Shown: positions 47,878 through 59,414 of the stretch, piece by piece
Numbering within the stretch: position 1 is the first letter of the stretch
Layout of the letters: each line of letters opens with the position of its first letter
Source: Onchocerca lupi
Taxonomy: Eukaryota; Nematoda; Chromadorea; Rhabditida; Onchocercidae
DNA: 64,000 bases
Direction: 5' to 3'
NCBI GenBank assembly: GCA_028564675.1
Contig: JAOVVO010000410.1
Location: forward strand, 1-64,000
The notes under the pieces: generated by a model
What the model was told of the DNA's origin: nothing
Seen by the model: only the letters and a program-made list of their open reading frames with translations
Database searches by the model: none
Made by a program: the position numbers and the translations under genes

Positions 47878-47887
47878 GCAATTTATA
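47749..47887 (-). CDS. zfh-2: zfh-2 exon 1 (candidate start exon)
   Basis: Acceptor TTTTTAG ends at 47888 and a strong donor CCG/GTATGTG follows 47749. An ATG at 47877-47875 opens 43 codons rich in Ser and Asn (MRSNSVPHSKS...FDHTFNP), ending in phase 0. An acceptor only 10 bases before an ATG is what SL trans-splicing of a nematode mRNA looks like, so I place the start here. The frame also stays open back to the acceptor (Ile-Asn-Cys before the Met), so an upstream cis-spliced coding exon ending in phase 2 cannot be excluded. It does not join exon 3 in frame directly: a TAA appears 11 codons later. It needs the 34-base exon at 44917-44950. Confidence 0.6.
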
Positions 47888-48893
47888 CTAAAAATTCAAA
47901 CTTTTAATCAGCGTATTTTGATTATTCGGAATTGGAAGAGATAAGCTCGAACGGTACAGATGAAGATCATTTGCCTTATATGACCAATAACAGGTAGAAA
48001 AAATTGACATATGATAAAATGTAGCAGTAAATTCGATGAATTTCAGTAGAATCATCAATGTTATTCACTTCTCATGTATTATTCTTGATAATAAAACACG
48101 ATGGAAAAGAAATCTAAAAAATGCAATATGACAACAGAAGATGAATAAGATTGAAATGAAGATTTATCCACTGAGATTGAAAAATGAGGGGAATTTTCCG
48201 TACTGAATAAAAATCAAAATTAAGAATTGGAGAGTTGAAATTTAGAAGTCGCGAGTAATCCATCCAATGCTAGACTAGTTAGCAGCTCAACTATGTATAA
48301 TAAAATAATTACTTGCCGAAATGGCTTGAATTTTACTCATGCACCACTAACTCCTCTAAGATCTTAAAATTGCCGGATATTGGGCTGAGGTGCCTGCAAT
48401 GAAAGCAGCTTTCTATCATTCTTCCTTTATTTCACATCTCGCTTGCAAATATCACGGTTACAGATCTAGCACATTTAGTTTAACCTATTCTATCCGGAAG
48501 TCCAGTTAGAGCATCCTGAAATTTGGTTGAATAGGATAGCACAGATCTTGAATGGGTTTATATTTGTTAAGAGACGGCAAATTTGGCCTAAATTGCAATC
48601 AAGCGAAGCAGTCACCATAATTATTTCAAACGCTTGTTTAGGCTTCGCCTTCGTCGGCCCTCCTTTCTCCCCTTTTCAGTAGTTAAAAGCTTCCAAACCG
48701 ATTATTGCAAAAATTTTTCAATGGATCTAAAATACTTTTTCCTCTTTCTACTTCTCTATTTTACCACCAATCAAACTTAACAAACTACACTTCTCACCGC
48801 GTCTTACTTTAGCTCCCATCGCGCCTTCTCCTTCCTTCCCTTATCTTTTATTAGGCCCTAATAGCGCATTACCGTAACCTTGCATACAACTAT

Positions 48894-49024
48894 AAACACA
48901 CACACACACGCACACACACACATACATACACACATATACAGACACAATAGACATACATTAATGAAAATGTGTCTAATTTTCTCCTAAATTTTCAAATTTG
49001 AGCACACATACACATACACACACA
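48894..49024. repeat. CA-rich microsatellite tract
   Basis: CACACA/CATACA arrays at 48894-48947 and 49003-49024, about 1 kb upstream of exon 1. They mirror the TG tract downstream of it. Confidence 0.9.
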
Positions 49025-49285
49025 GGAAGAAATTAGCTTACTCGCTTACCACTCGGCTTCACTTCTCCGATATAAGCAGCCGTTTGAAAGGAATGAAATT
49101 GGGGATGTAAAATTGCCAAAAATTTCTTTTCCTTTCTTAAATACGAGCTAATAAATTTTGTGGTTTTATCCGGACAAATTTGAACATAATTGCTTGCCAA
49201 TATAAGAGAGTAATATGGTGATGATGTTGATGATGAGGAGAATAGAACCGTAAGCGAACATTTAATTAATAAGTTTTCGTCGCTA

Positions 49286-49290
<5 letters not shown>

Positions 49291-49315
<25 letters not shown>
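49291..49315. repeat. 25-base poly-T run
   Basis: Uninterrupted T25, upstream of exon 1. Confidence 0.95.
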
Positions 49316-49316
<1 letters not shown>

Positions 49317-51668
49317 GAAATACATCAATGCTGGAAGATTCAGCCAATGCTCTTACTTAAATGAATTCTGAATCTTTACGTAGAAGGCTATAATATAAAA
49401 TAATTAAGATTGGAAACAGTAGTGAAAACTGATATGATAAATCTCCAGAAATACAAAACTAAAGATTGGTATCTTTTTTCACGTACAGAATTTTCCAAGT
49501 GGTGATGAACACAAGAAACACTACTTTGAATGACAGACAATTTTGGTAATCTCAATGCGACATCAGAATTGGCAGAAGAGAAGCGTTGTACATTTTTTAG
49601 AATCCTAAAAAACACATTAAGAAAGAATTATGATTGATACAGAATTTGCTTCCTATGGCAATGCAGCGGTTTCAATTATATGTAAATTAAATTTCTTAGC
49701 AAAACAAAAACATTGTTACCCAATAAATTCTAAACTTGAAATAACAATAGGGAAGAATTGTGAAATTCAGAATTGCATTAAAACTTATGAAATCGTGCCA
49801 AAAAAGAAATAATTCTCGAGAGAAGAATTAAAGTAATTCCTTTGAGAAATTGAAAGGAAAAGAAGTTTTTAAAATTATAATAGTGATATATATCAGTGGC
49901 TCTTTTGCAACATATGATAGGTACTAGTGGTACGTGATTTACATTCACATCCAACATATTTAGTTTCCTTGGTCATTGATTAAAACAATAATTGCCATGG
50001 CATGGGGCTTACCTAATAGCGCCAATTTTCTGCCTCTTTATAATTATGATCAAAATTGACATCCATGAAAAATTATTTAGGGATTTTGAAAAATCATATA
50101 TCAAAAAAAATATGAATTCAAGTTTTTTCACGAGTTTTTCACTCGGTTTTTGAAAATATTAGCTCGAAAGCATGGCAGATTACAAAACTTTAGTTTTTAA
50201 ACTGATTCTCATTTTGCAGCTATCTGGACATTTTAGACATTTCACCATTTGGTACTAAAAATCTAGGCTGATTTGGGAAACTCGTAGTTCCAATTTGCAG
50301 AATAAGTTGCTAAAACTTTGGTTATTTGTTGAAGATGAAAATTCACACAGAGCAAAATAAAAATATTTCTGTTTCAACACATTTTATGATCGTTCAGCTG
50401 CTTTCCACCTCCTCCTTCAGCCAAGTGTAGACAGTTGGTATTATGTAATAAAAAAATAAATATTCCAAAAACGGGAAATTTTTATTATCACATCGCTTTT
50501 GTATTACAGCCGAACGCCATAAAATGCAATAATAATTATAATTCTGCGTATTTCCCAGAAGAAATAAGATAAAGAAGAAGTTTTGTTAGGTGTTATGTAA
50601 AAGAGATCCCTAATTTATGCTTTCTTCGTATCATAAAACAACCGTAATAAAGAATTAGGCTTCCATCATCATTTTTACATGGATTCACATTTTTGCTTAT
50701 GCTTTACCCTCTGAATCAAAAGAAAACAGTCACATAACAACAGATAAGCTAAATGCGTCATCATATTGGGTATTTAATAATATTAATCACTGAGAATCAA
50801 CTAGTGAGAATCTAATTACGGATTAAATGGAATCGTTTGGCTACTGCAGTATTACTCTTTCACTTTAGAAAGCTTACCCTTTTCAGTTATGCATTTGAAG
50901 AAAAATGGATTCTGAGTAAAAAAGAGTGCTCGAATTAAATACTAATTAAAAAGCATTAAAACATAAAAAACTTTAATTCTCTCACAATGAACGGAGAATT
51001 AAAATTTACGCAACAATGGATTCTCGGGTTACAGGATGCAGAATGCTTGGACATTACTTCTCTTCTACAAATTTCGCTTTTCAGTGTCATTCTTACGAAA
51101 TGATTGAAAATAATTGTCATCTCACCATCCGTCATGTTATATAGCAAATCGCAATAAAACTAAAAATAAAACTATAAACGCATCAGAATCACAACAATGT
51201 CCAATTATTCAATGTAACGAATCCTTCAATCATATATCACAAGTGACCTTGCATACTTCTAAGAAATAACCACACCAAATTCTCGCCATTCTATTTCAAT
51301 TCAGGCTTGATTAAATTGCAAAAGCGGAAATTTCTTTAGTCCGTTCTATTCTTTAGTCCGAGGAAACCAACAATCAATCAGTATTTTTCTAAAAAGCAAC
51401 TTATTTCTACGTCAATATCAATAACCTTCCTCTTTCTTTCCCTTAATCTTTCCGTAGTGATTAATACGGAACAGATGTTACTGCGTTTCTGACAACTTAG
51501 CATCAATTCTATAAGTGATTGATGCTATTGTTTTGTTAGTTTTAAAATCATTCAAAAATTTGGTGCATAAAAAAATTGAATATTGGCTCATTACTGCACA
51601 AAACTTTCCAAAATTTCAGTTTCTATTAAAATATCCCATTATATATTTGAGATGATTCCAGAAAAATG

Positions 51669-51715
51669 GTCCAAAATTGTTTACAGGTTATCCAGACTTG
51701 TAAACAATTTTGGAC
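51669..51715. repeat. perfect 17-base inverted repeat (hairpin)
   Basis: Arms GTCCAAAATTGTTTACA at 51669-51685 and its exact complement at 51699-51715, loop 13 bases. No coding sequence around it. Too short for a typical pre-miRNA; more likely a palindromic repeat remnant. Confidence 0.6.
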
Positions 51716-53537
51716 TAGTTTTGACATGTAAACAAAGTTTATTCATATATTTATTGTGAATACTACAATTCCTGCATCACCAACAGAAGTGCTTCTTCCT
51801 ATTTACCACTATAAAAATGAAGATTATCTACGATTAATTCATTTTGACCATGTAAACTTGAAGACGTATTTATCATTGCATGTGTATCGGGAAGTTACAT
51901 CACAACAAATTTCACCTCAGTAATTAACTTTGTTCTTATACTTGAATAATTGTAATAGTAAGGAATAGATATGCAATAATTTAGCACAGTTATAATGGTA
52001 CATATTTAATAATGTTGTCCTCTGCAATAAATACAGCAACAGCATTTTTATTTTTTGAAAATAGAAAAGTTGCTAAAATATTCAAAAAATAATTCATTAA
52101 CTAGAGCTTGTAACATGTAGCAATAAAGTTTACATAATAATTCGCACTCTTCTATTTACCAAGAATTCTCAGCCATATCCAGAAAAGGTGTTAGTTTAAA
52201 ATTCTTTAAATGGTAATAAACATTGGAAAAAAAAAAACAAAGTTTCAATTTCTAGCTTTTCATAATAGTATACATGTCTTTTTCACTACTGCTTTCCAAC
52301 TTTTCAATTTCATTTACATAACATATCGGTCTTTTCATAATAAAGCTTGAAGCCTAGATACTTTTAAAAGTATATATCTTGTTCCTATTAAATCCGAAAT
52401 AGTAAATCTCTTGATGGATGTTTCCTGATAAAATGAAATCGTTTGGTTTCTTTACTTCTCTTTTATCACTGGCCAATGCTTCAGATTTTCAACTTAATCG
52501 GAGTGCAAGCTAGAAAATAATATATCTCTGATGTACGACTTCTTGAAAAATCTATACAAAAACATTAAGTTCCAATCCCGTTTTTGACTATGGAATATCG
52601 TTTACTAACCTCAATTTTTATGAATCCGTTCCAGGTCATCGTACATTTTTGGGAAATCACCACCGAACAGTTTTCTTTCTTCGGAAGATATCTATACAAC
52701 AATGAGTCTTACGCCTTTCTACTTATCTTAACTAATTTAAATTAGGAAATAAGTGCTATAATTAAGTAACGCTATATATAAACATTCTTGCGACACATAA
52801 ATTTCCTAACTTGGTTAAAATCGGAAATTAGAAATCAGAAAACATCCTTTTTGCTGTAGTGACAGTTCAAGCAGTTTGAAATTCTTCAACTAAGATCAAT
52901 AATGCAATGTTGGAGGTAGCATTGCTGATCAGAGATTAAACAGAAAGTTACACGCTGATTGCACTTTATATAGCAACTTTGATCAAAATATGAAGCACTA
53001 AAGGAATCGGCAAAAAAAATTACAATAAATCTCAGCGATAGTAAGAGAAGGCGCTCCATAATAATAAAACATCTATTAAATAACATTTCAAATACAGGTT
53101 ACCACAGCTCGAAATCCGAAATTATATCCAAGTAAAAGGGAGTGATAAAGAATAAAGCAAATCTAAGGTCTTAGAAAATTTTAAACGAAACGAGAAAATG
53201 TTGACACATATTAGCTGGCAGATAATATGCACTTGAAGAAGCAACCGATGAATGAATCTGAAAGAATATTTTGAAACTAGCACCATGAATCTTTCCAGAT
53301 GTTTGATCTACTCATTGTCCTATTATCGTCAGAAGAGAGTTTCATTAAATATTAGGTTTTTTTTTTTTATATAATTTCGATGAGTTATTCAACATTCCAA
53401 GTTCCACTTGGCTTACATTCTTCCAAATACACTGTAACAACAATTTATACATCTGCATGCACATTTTCAACTATTCAAATTTTATAAATCGAAACTAAAA
53501 AACTTGTTAAATGGAATGGAATAATTTTTCAAGATAT

Positions 53538-53617
53538 AATTTATTTGAGAATGATTAAACTAAAAAATTCCTTCAGTGGAGTTAGTTCACCAAGATATAA
53601 TCATTCTCAAATAAATT
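53538..53617. repeat. perfect 20-base inverted repeat with 40-base loop
   Basis: Arms 53538-53557 (AATTTATTTGAGAATGATTA) and 53598-53617 are exact complements. AAGATATAAT also recurs beside each arm as a direct repeat. An 80-base stem-loop is pre-miRNA sized, but the stem has no extended lower part. Confidence 0.55.
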
Positions 53618-54027
53618 TTCAGGAAGCTAGCATCATCAGAAGAGATTTAGAAAGTTATGAAATAGAATCGATAGATGACATCAAAAATAGAAAAATGCCG
53701 AAATATTTTTAGTTCTTGTTTGTATGTTTTTTTATAGAGCTGGTTTAATTTAAATAATCAAAAAGAAATGTTGTATTTGAAACGGTTATTGATTCCTGAA
53801 GGTTATCGCTTTCTGTCAGGTCACCTATACTATACAGTTACTCTCTGCAATATGATTAAATTTATGTTTGAACCTAAATATTGGGCTTATCTGAATATCG
53901 CCAGCGAATTCGCTTACATCATTTAACTATGGAAGGAAATTAATCTTAAATTCAATTGAAAGTAATTCAGACGTCCTCATAGGACCAACGGTCGCAGTAT
54001 AGCGGTAGTTAATGCTGGATGTGGCTG

Positions 54028-54045
54028 TTAATTAGCGATAATTAA
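54028..54045. promoter_or_regulatory. palindromic TAATTA pair, candidate homeodomain dimer site
   Basis: TTAATTAGCGATAATTAA: two TAATTA cores in perfect inverted arrangement around GCGA, 6 kb upstream of exon 1 and next to an unusually GC-rich stretch (53985-54130). AT-rich background makes a single TAATTA common, but the palindrome is less so. Confidence 0.3.
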
Positions 54046-57000
54046 TTTGAGTGTGTATGAAGAGGGAGTGGGTGGGTGTGCATTTGCATGTCCACAACAT
54101 GTACACACGCTCGCGCTGTTGCATGCACGTCTATTTGGAACTCACCAGCTGTATTTCAATTGATTAACTCAACTGGCCAAATGCTATATGGCATGAGTCA
54201 ATTAAGGCACAGTATAGGGAGAGGTAATTTAGAAGAATGCAAAATGTTGAGAAAGATTCTAACCAACAAACTGCATGCAATAAATGTCGGTTTGCATACA
54301 TACTTGCAAACAGTTGCATGGATGCAAGCTGTTCTGCAGAATCGGATTTATTACTGAGTGATTTCATTTTGAGATTCTGGTGTTTAAAGAAGTGCTTTTT
54401 GAAATAATAACTTTCACATTTTGAAATTGAGATGAAAATTTACTGAAAATATTAGTCAACAGAGCTTAACTTAAGATAATTTGCTTCAAAGTTAGACAAA
54501 TACATCAGTCTGGCTCTTTTTGGACAAGTAACCCTGCTCGTTCTCGAAAAATTATTTACAAAAAAGAGCCATCAGCAATAGAATTCTTTAAAAAACCAGG
54601 GTCGATTATAAGAAAATGTTGTAGACAACTTTGTTTTGTGAAAATTAATTTATTTTTTCATCACTGAAAATAAGAAAAGTGCATTAATTACTTTAAAGCC
54701 TAATTTTTAATATGGAGAAATAAATTAACGTTTAATTTCTTGTGCACATAAATATATTTACTTATTTATGCTACAATATATGTATCACATATAGAAATAC
54801 ATGTATAGCAGCAGCGGAAGCTTTCAAATTAATTACATGCTTTCTCTCTCTAATTAAGAAATTATTTTCATTTTCTACTTCTACACAGCAGCTGCAAGCT
54901 CAATTATAAACGATAATGAATTTGCAAAACAAAACAAAAAAAAGCCCGCAGAAATTAAAATAATATGTATCATATGCTAAAGATTCAAGATCAAAATAAT
55001 ATTTCATCTTGTAACTAATCATATAATGAATCTTGTAAAAGCCTTAGATAATCAGTTTTGTGATCGGTAATTTCATGCGCAATATTGCTGACGCAACAAT
55101 CTAAATGAATTAATTAAATCTTGCGTTGATTTTATACATTGCATATGATATTAGATTTTGATACCAATCTTCTAAAACAAAGATTTAAAAATCTATTGAA
55201 CTAAATAAACGAGTAAAGTGAGGAAAGAAGACGTTATGTCGATATGAGCTTGAACGACCAAAGATCGAAAAATCAAAAAATTAAGACAGATAACTTATTT
55301 TTCATAATTATTCTTCAATACTACAGATATCAAGAGCTGGTTCGAGTACTTCATTGAGGGATACAGATTGGAAATGATCGGTTAAATCTCATAAATTTAA
55401 ATTATCAACAGCTTTATAGATAGAATGTGTTCAGATTTTGAATAGAAAACAAAAAAAAAAAGCAAGGACGAAGACCTCTGATTCTTAAATTAAAAAATTC
55501 CAATTATTCCAAGCATATTTTAAAAGTTTTGTTCTTTCTTCGTATTCTTCATTAAAGAAATGAGCTGTTTTATGGCTTAATGAGTCTTTCTAGAATGAAT
55601 TTTGTGATCATCCAATAATGAGTAGTGAGTTCTAATGAGACACTAATTAATCTGAATAATGCAAGTCAATAGAAGTAAAACAATTCAAATTATTCAGTTT
55701 GTATAATTCCATGCCTGATTCTTCAGTTAAATATTGACTTTGAAGTTGTTTGGAATATCACCAAGAAACACTGCAAATAATAGACTATTTCTATAAATAA
55801 TGAGATAGCTCTAAACGACTGTCAACAGTGAGATGGATGGTGAAGAAAATAGGATTTCTTCGATGATAATTCAGTTGAATAAGGAACAAACAAACTTATC
55901 TTAGTCTTTGATATAATTCTGAAAGTTACTTTGAGTCTTTCACTACTATACAAATTTAATAATGAAAATGAATTAAATGAAATAGTTTAATGCTTTTTGC
56001 AATTTGAATGATAGTTTTGCTAGAAGAAATATGAAAAGAAAACTATTAAAAGAAGGCATAGAAAGCTATTCTCGAGCAACTCCGTACTTTGCACAACTAA
56101 TTTGAAAATTGTTGATTATGGTCACTTAAGTTAGAAAGCAAAATAAGGAATGAATGAGTGCATATACGTCAGAAAGAGAATTTCTGAATGTAATTAATAC
56201 GGAGCCAATTAAGATAATGCAATTTAGTCGAGGAAAGCAATCATCAATTGCTGCCTCTACAAACTACGGAGGTGCATGGCCTGGAATTTGTAAGCCCTGC
56301 AAGTTAATATTCTGGCTATTTGCTCTATTCGATAAAGTTAAGAATTGATTTGTCATTTAATTCTGTGGTGCTTTTTTAATTAATAAACTAAGCCATGGGA
56401 AATATGCTTCAGCGCTATATCTCTCGATTACTGTACAATGTACACTCGTCAATAATGCAAAGAGACAAACTTTTTGTCCAAGAAAATTGAGATCTTGTGA
56501 ATGGATCAAATCAAACGATGACACAGAATAGAACAAATTATCTTTTTTATAATACAGTAGAAGTTTAACGGCTTTGTGATAGAAGCAAATTAAATCAATC
56601 TTGATATTCTTGAAAAAAGGAATCTTTTAAAATACTTCCACTTTTTTCAAAATTATGGGATGTTAAATTTATAAAAATACTTTTATATCATTTTTGCAGA
56701 TGCGATAAATAATAGACGAACTATTCTCGCATCATATTTAAGATATATAAAAAAAGAAATCTTTCTAAGATATGGAGCTTTCGGATAAAGTCGACGCAAT
56801 GGCGGTATTATCAAAAATATACTGTTTTTGACAAATGTTATCAGTGAAGGGAAAAAATCAAACTTTAAAGGTAAAAAGTCACGCTAATCTATTATACATT
56901 CATTGTTAAGAGAAATCTTAAAATGGAGAACAGTTTCAAAGCAATCTTAGAAACGTCTTCAAAAATCTAACCCAGTCATAAATATGAATGGTAAGCTTAA

Positions 57001-59158
57001 CGCATAATTTTTGTAGCTTATGAAAATATTGGAACATGAATTGATCAGTAACGGCTAGCGATCGTCATTTAGAGCCAACTAATAAATAGATCAGAAAATC
57101 ATCCTAAATGACTAAATAGCTTGATGATGCTCATTTAGAAATAAATGATTATAAAGGCCAAAAGTTGATTGCTTATTTTGCATATCAGCTTTCGATAATT
57201 GAAATAACTGACAAAATGAGGAATTTTTGGATGAAATATTGCGGAAGAAAGACATTTGTTGTGTGGAAAAAAAAGAGAAGAAATAAAGAAGAGAAAGCTG
57301 GATCAAAGTGATGAAGTTGTATGGAAGGCAATGAGATAGGCATATATCTCAAAAATGTATATCTATTCAATGAAATTAACTGCTTGCACACTTGTGCTGC
57401 TATTGAAGGTAAAAAGTATGTTGAACTTGGATTCATCCTTGACTTTTATAGCCTTTAATTGAGCATTTCTTTCGGGAGATGCCAACTTCAGATAGTCTAT
57501 TCCATACTAAAAGTTAAGATTAAAATTTGAATAGACGGAATTCATGGCGGAAAAGTTGCTAGAAATTTTGAATAAAAACAATTATACATGAACAGCATCA
57601 ATCCATTTAAATCAGGATAACATTTCTGATGACCATCTTCATACATTCTTCTTCTTTGCCGCAATCATCAATTTAAAAACTCTGAATTTATTTAGATATT
57701 TTCTATTTAACTTCAAATTATTTAGGACAAAAATCCAAATCAAACAACGTCAAGAAAGGAAGTTTTTTTCATCTACAAATTCATGCTTCAAGAGATTTGA
57801 AAGAAAAAGATCTCAAAACATCTTTCAGTGCAGTATTTTTACGCATATTTAAATTCGACCTATTAAAATGCTAAATTGAGTATTCGATTTTTACCAAACA
57901 AAAGAAAAAATTAGAATCAAAATGAAAAATTGCTTTGGGGAGAACAATTGAAAGGTTGAATTTAATCGTTTCTGTATGGTTGCTTGGTTGGTTTCCAGGA
58001 AACTGAAATTTTTGGTTACCAAATGAAAATTACCAAATTAATGAGAATAATCTTTTATTCAAATAAAATATTCTTTTGCAAATATATGCATTAAAATCCT
58101 ATATGAATATAATAGATCCGGTTAGTACACTATCATAAATATGCTAGTGATAAGTATTGCTCATGTAGACATCTACCCTGGACTCATAAAGTGGTTTTAG
58201 CGATTATTTCAACAAATATTATATCAGTCCGGAAAATGCAAAAAAAAAAAAAAAGCGAAAAAAGGTGAATCACAGACTATTTAAATATGAAATGAGACTT
58301 ATTATCTCAAATATATCAATCTTTATCAAACAATATTCGATATTGATGGCAACCTAAAATAATTTCTTAAGAATAGTTTATCTCATTAACTGGTTTTAAT
58401 GCCTGATGCAAATCACTGATAACCAATAATGATCGTAAAACGTTGATAAAATCTAAAATTTGACGGATTTTTGCAGTATGAATTATATTCTTAACTCATC
58501 GTTTAGCATAATCATTCCTTTTTTAACAATTGTTCGTTATGAGAGAAAGAGTGAAATGAAACTGTTTCGACATAAAAATAAATATAAGTGCAATCTCAAT
58601 AAATAATTTACTTAGCCAATTATTAATTTACTTTTGATGTACTTTGTTGTAAAACTTTATCCGATCTAGTCAGTCATATTACAAATTAATGACATATACA
58701 CGACAAATTTCAAACTTCCTCTTTCAGCGCTTTTTTGATTTTAAACATATTTCTAATTCAAAAAGAATTGAAGAAAGGTGTCGATCAAATACAAAAATTT
58801 AGAATTTATGATTTTCTTTTTTTTTTCTTAATTCGCTTTTGCAAGTGAAATTACAAGGACAAAAAAAAAATAAGATAATCCAGGAATATTTTTAAAAATT
58901 TGCAAAATATACTCAAAAGATTTCAATTCCGAAAAAATCAACAGTTGAAAATATAACAAACGAAATGTTATATACATAGGCTTTTAATTCTAATTATTTA
59001 CCTTGGAATTCTTTATTCCCTCTTATAATCTGCTAATTTTGACTATTTTTATCAAAAAGGTGAATAATTTTTTATAATTTTGAGAAAAGCAAACAAGTCA
59101 ATAAATGAATTTTTTGTTACACTCTCCACTATTTCTATCAAAAATTATTTCGATTTAG

Positions 59159-59330
59159 GTTCTATGTTGTCCTTTCGGGAATGCTCCAAAAAGGAGCCCG
59201 AACGGTGGAACCCGGCTTGATATCAAGGCGGAGAAATGTAAAGAAAGACAGGCTACAAAGCATACACACAAAATCGAGCTTGCCAAAGGTGTCGGTCACA
59301 TCAAAGTGAATTTTTTTTAACCTGGACAGA
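59159..59330 (-). repeat. GC-rich probable dispersed-repeat relic followed by GACA/TGGA microsatellites
   Basis: About 160 bases of clearly higher GC than the surroundings, open on the minus strand (HFDVTDTFGKLDFVCMLCSL, then LRLDIKPGSTVRAPFWSIPE and a stop) and also open for 53 codons on plus. It runs into GACAGACAGACA and then a TGGA array. A short conserved body with a simple-repeat tail is typical of the 3' end of a non-LTR or SINE-like element. No terminal repeats, reverse-transcriptase motif or target duplication is visible, so class and orientation are inference. Confidence 0.4.
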
Positions 59331-59378
59331 CAGACATAAACATATGAACAGACAGTGAAACACGCATATATATTGGGA

Positions 59379-59414
59379 CTGACGGATGGATGGTTGGATG
59401 GATGGATGGATGGA
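59379..59414. repeat. (TGGA)n microsatellite
   Basis: Imperfect GGATGGATGG-type array with one GGTTGGATG interruption, directly after the GC-rich repeat relic. Confidence 0.9.

Noticed and set aside
49388..49615. Minus-strand segment TTTTTTAG...TCT/GTACGTG as another zfh-2 5' exon
   Set aside because: Its phase-0 end does not match exon 1 (which needs phase 2 or a start), and the translation has no family resemblance.
54076..54357. 93-codon plus-strand frame with several Cys and His
   Set aside because: The Cys/His residues have no finger spacing and the frame is driven by TGCA-rich repeats; an overlapping minus frame is equally long.
59159..59230. tRNA-like reading of the GC-rich block
   Set aside because: GAACGGTGGAACCCGGC superficially recalls a T-arm, but no acceptor stem or anticodon arm can be drawn.
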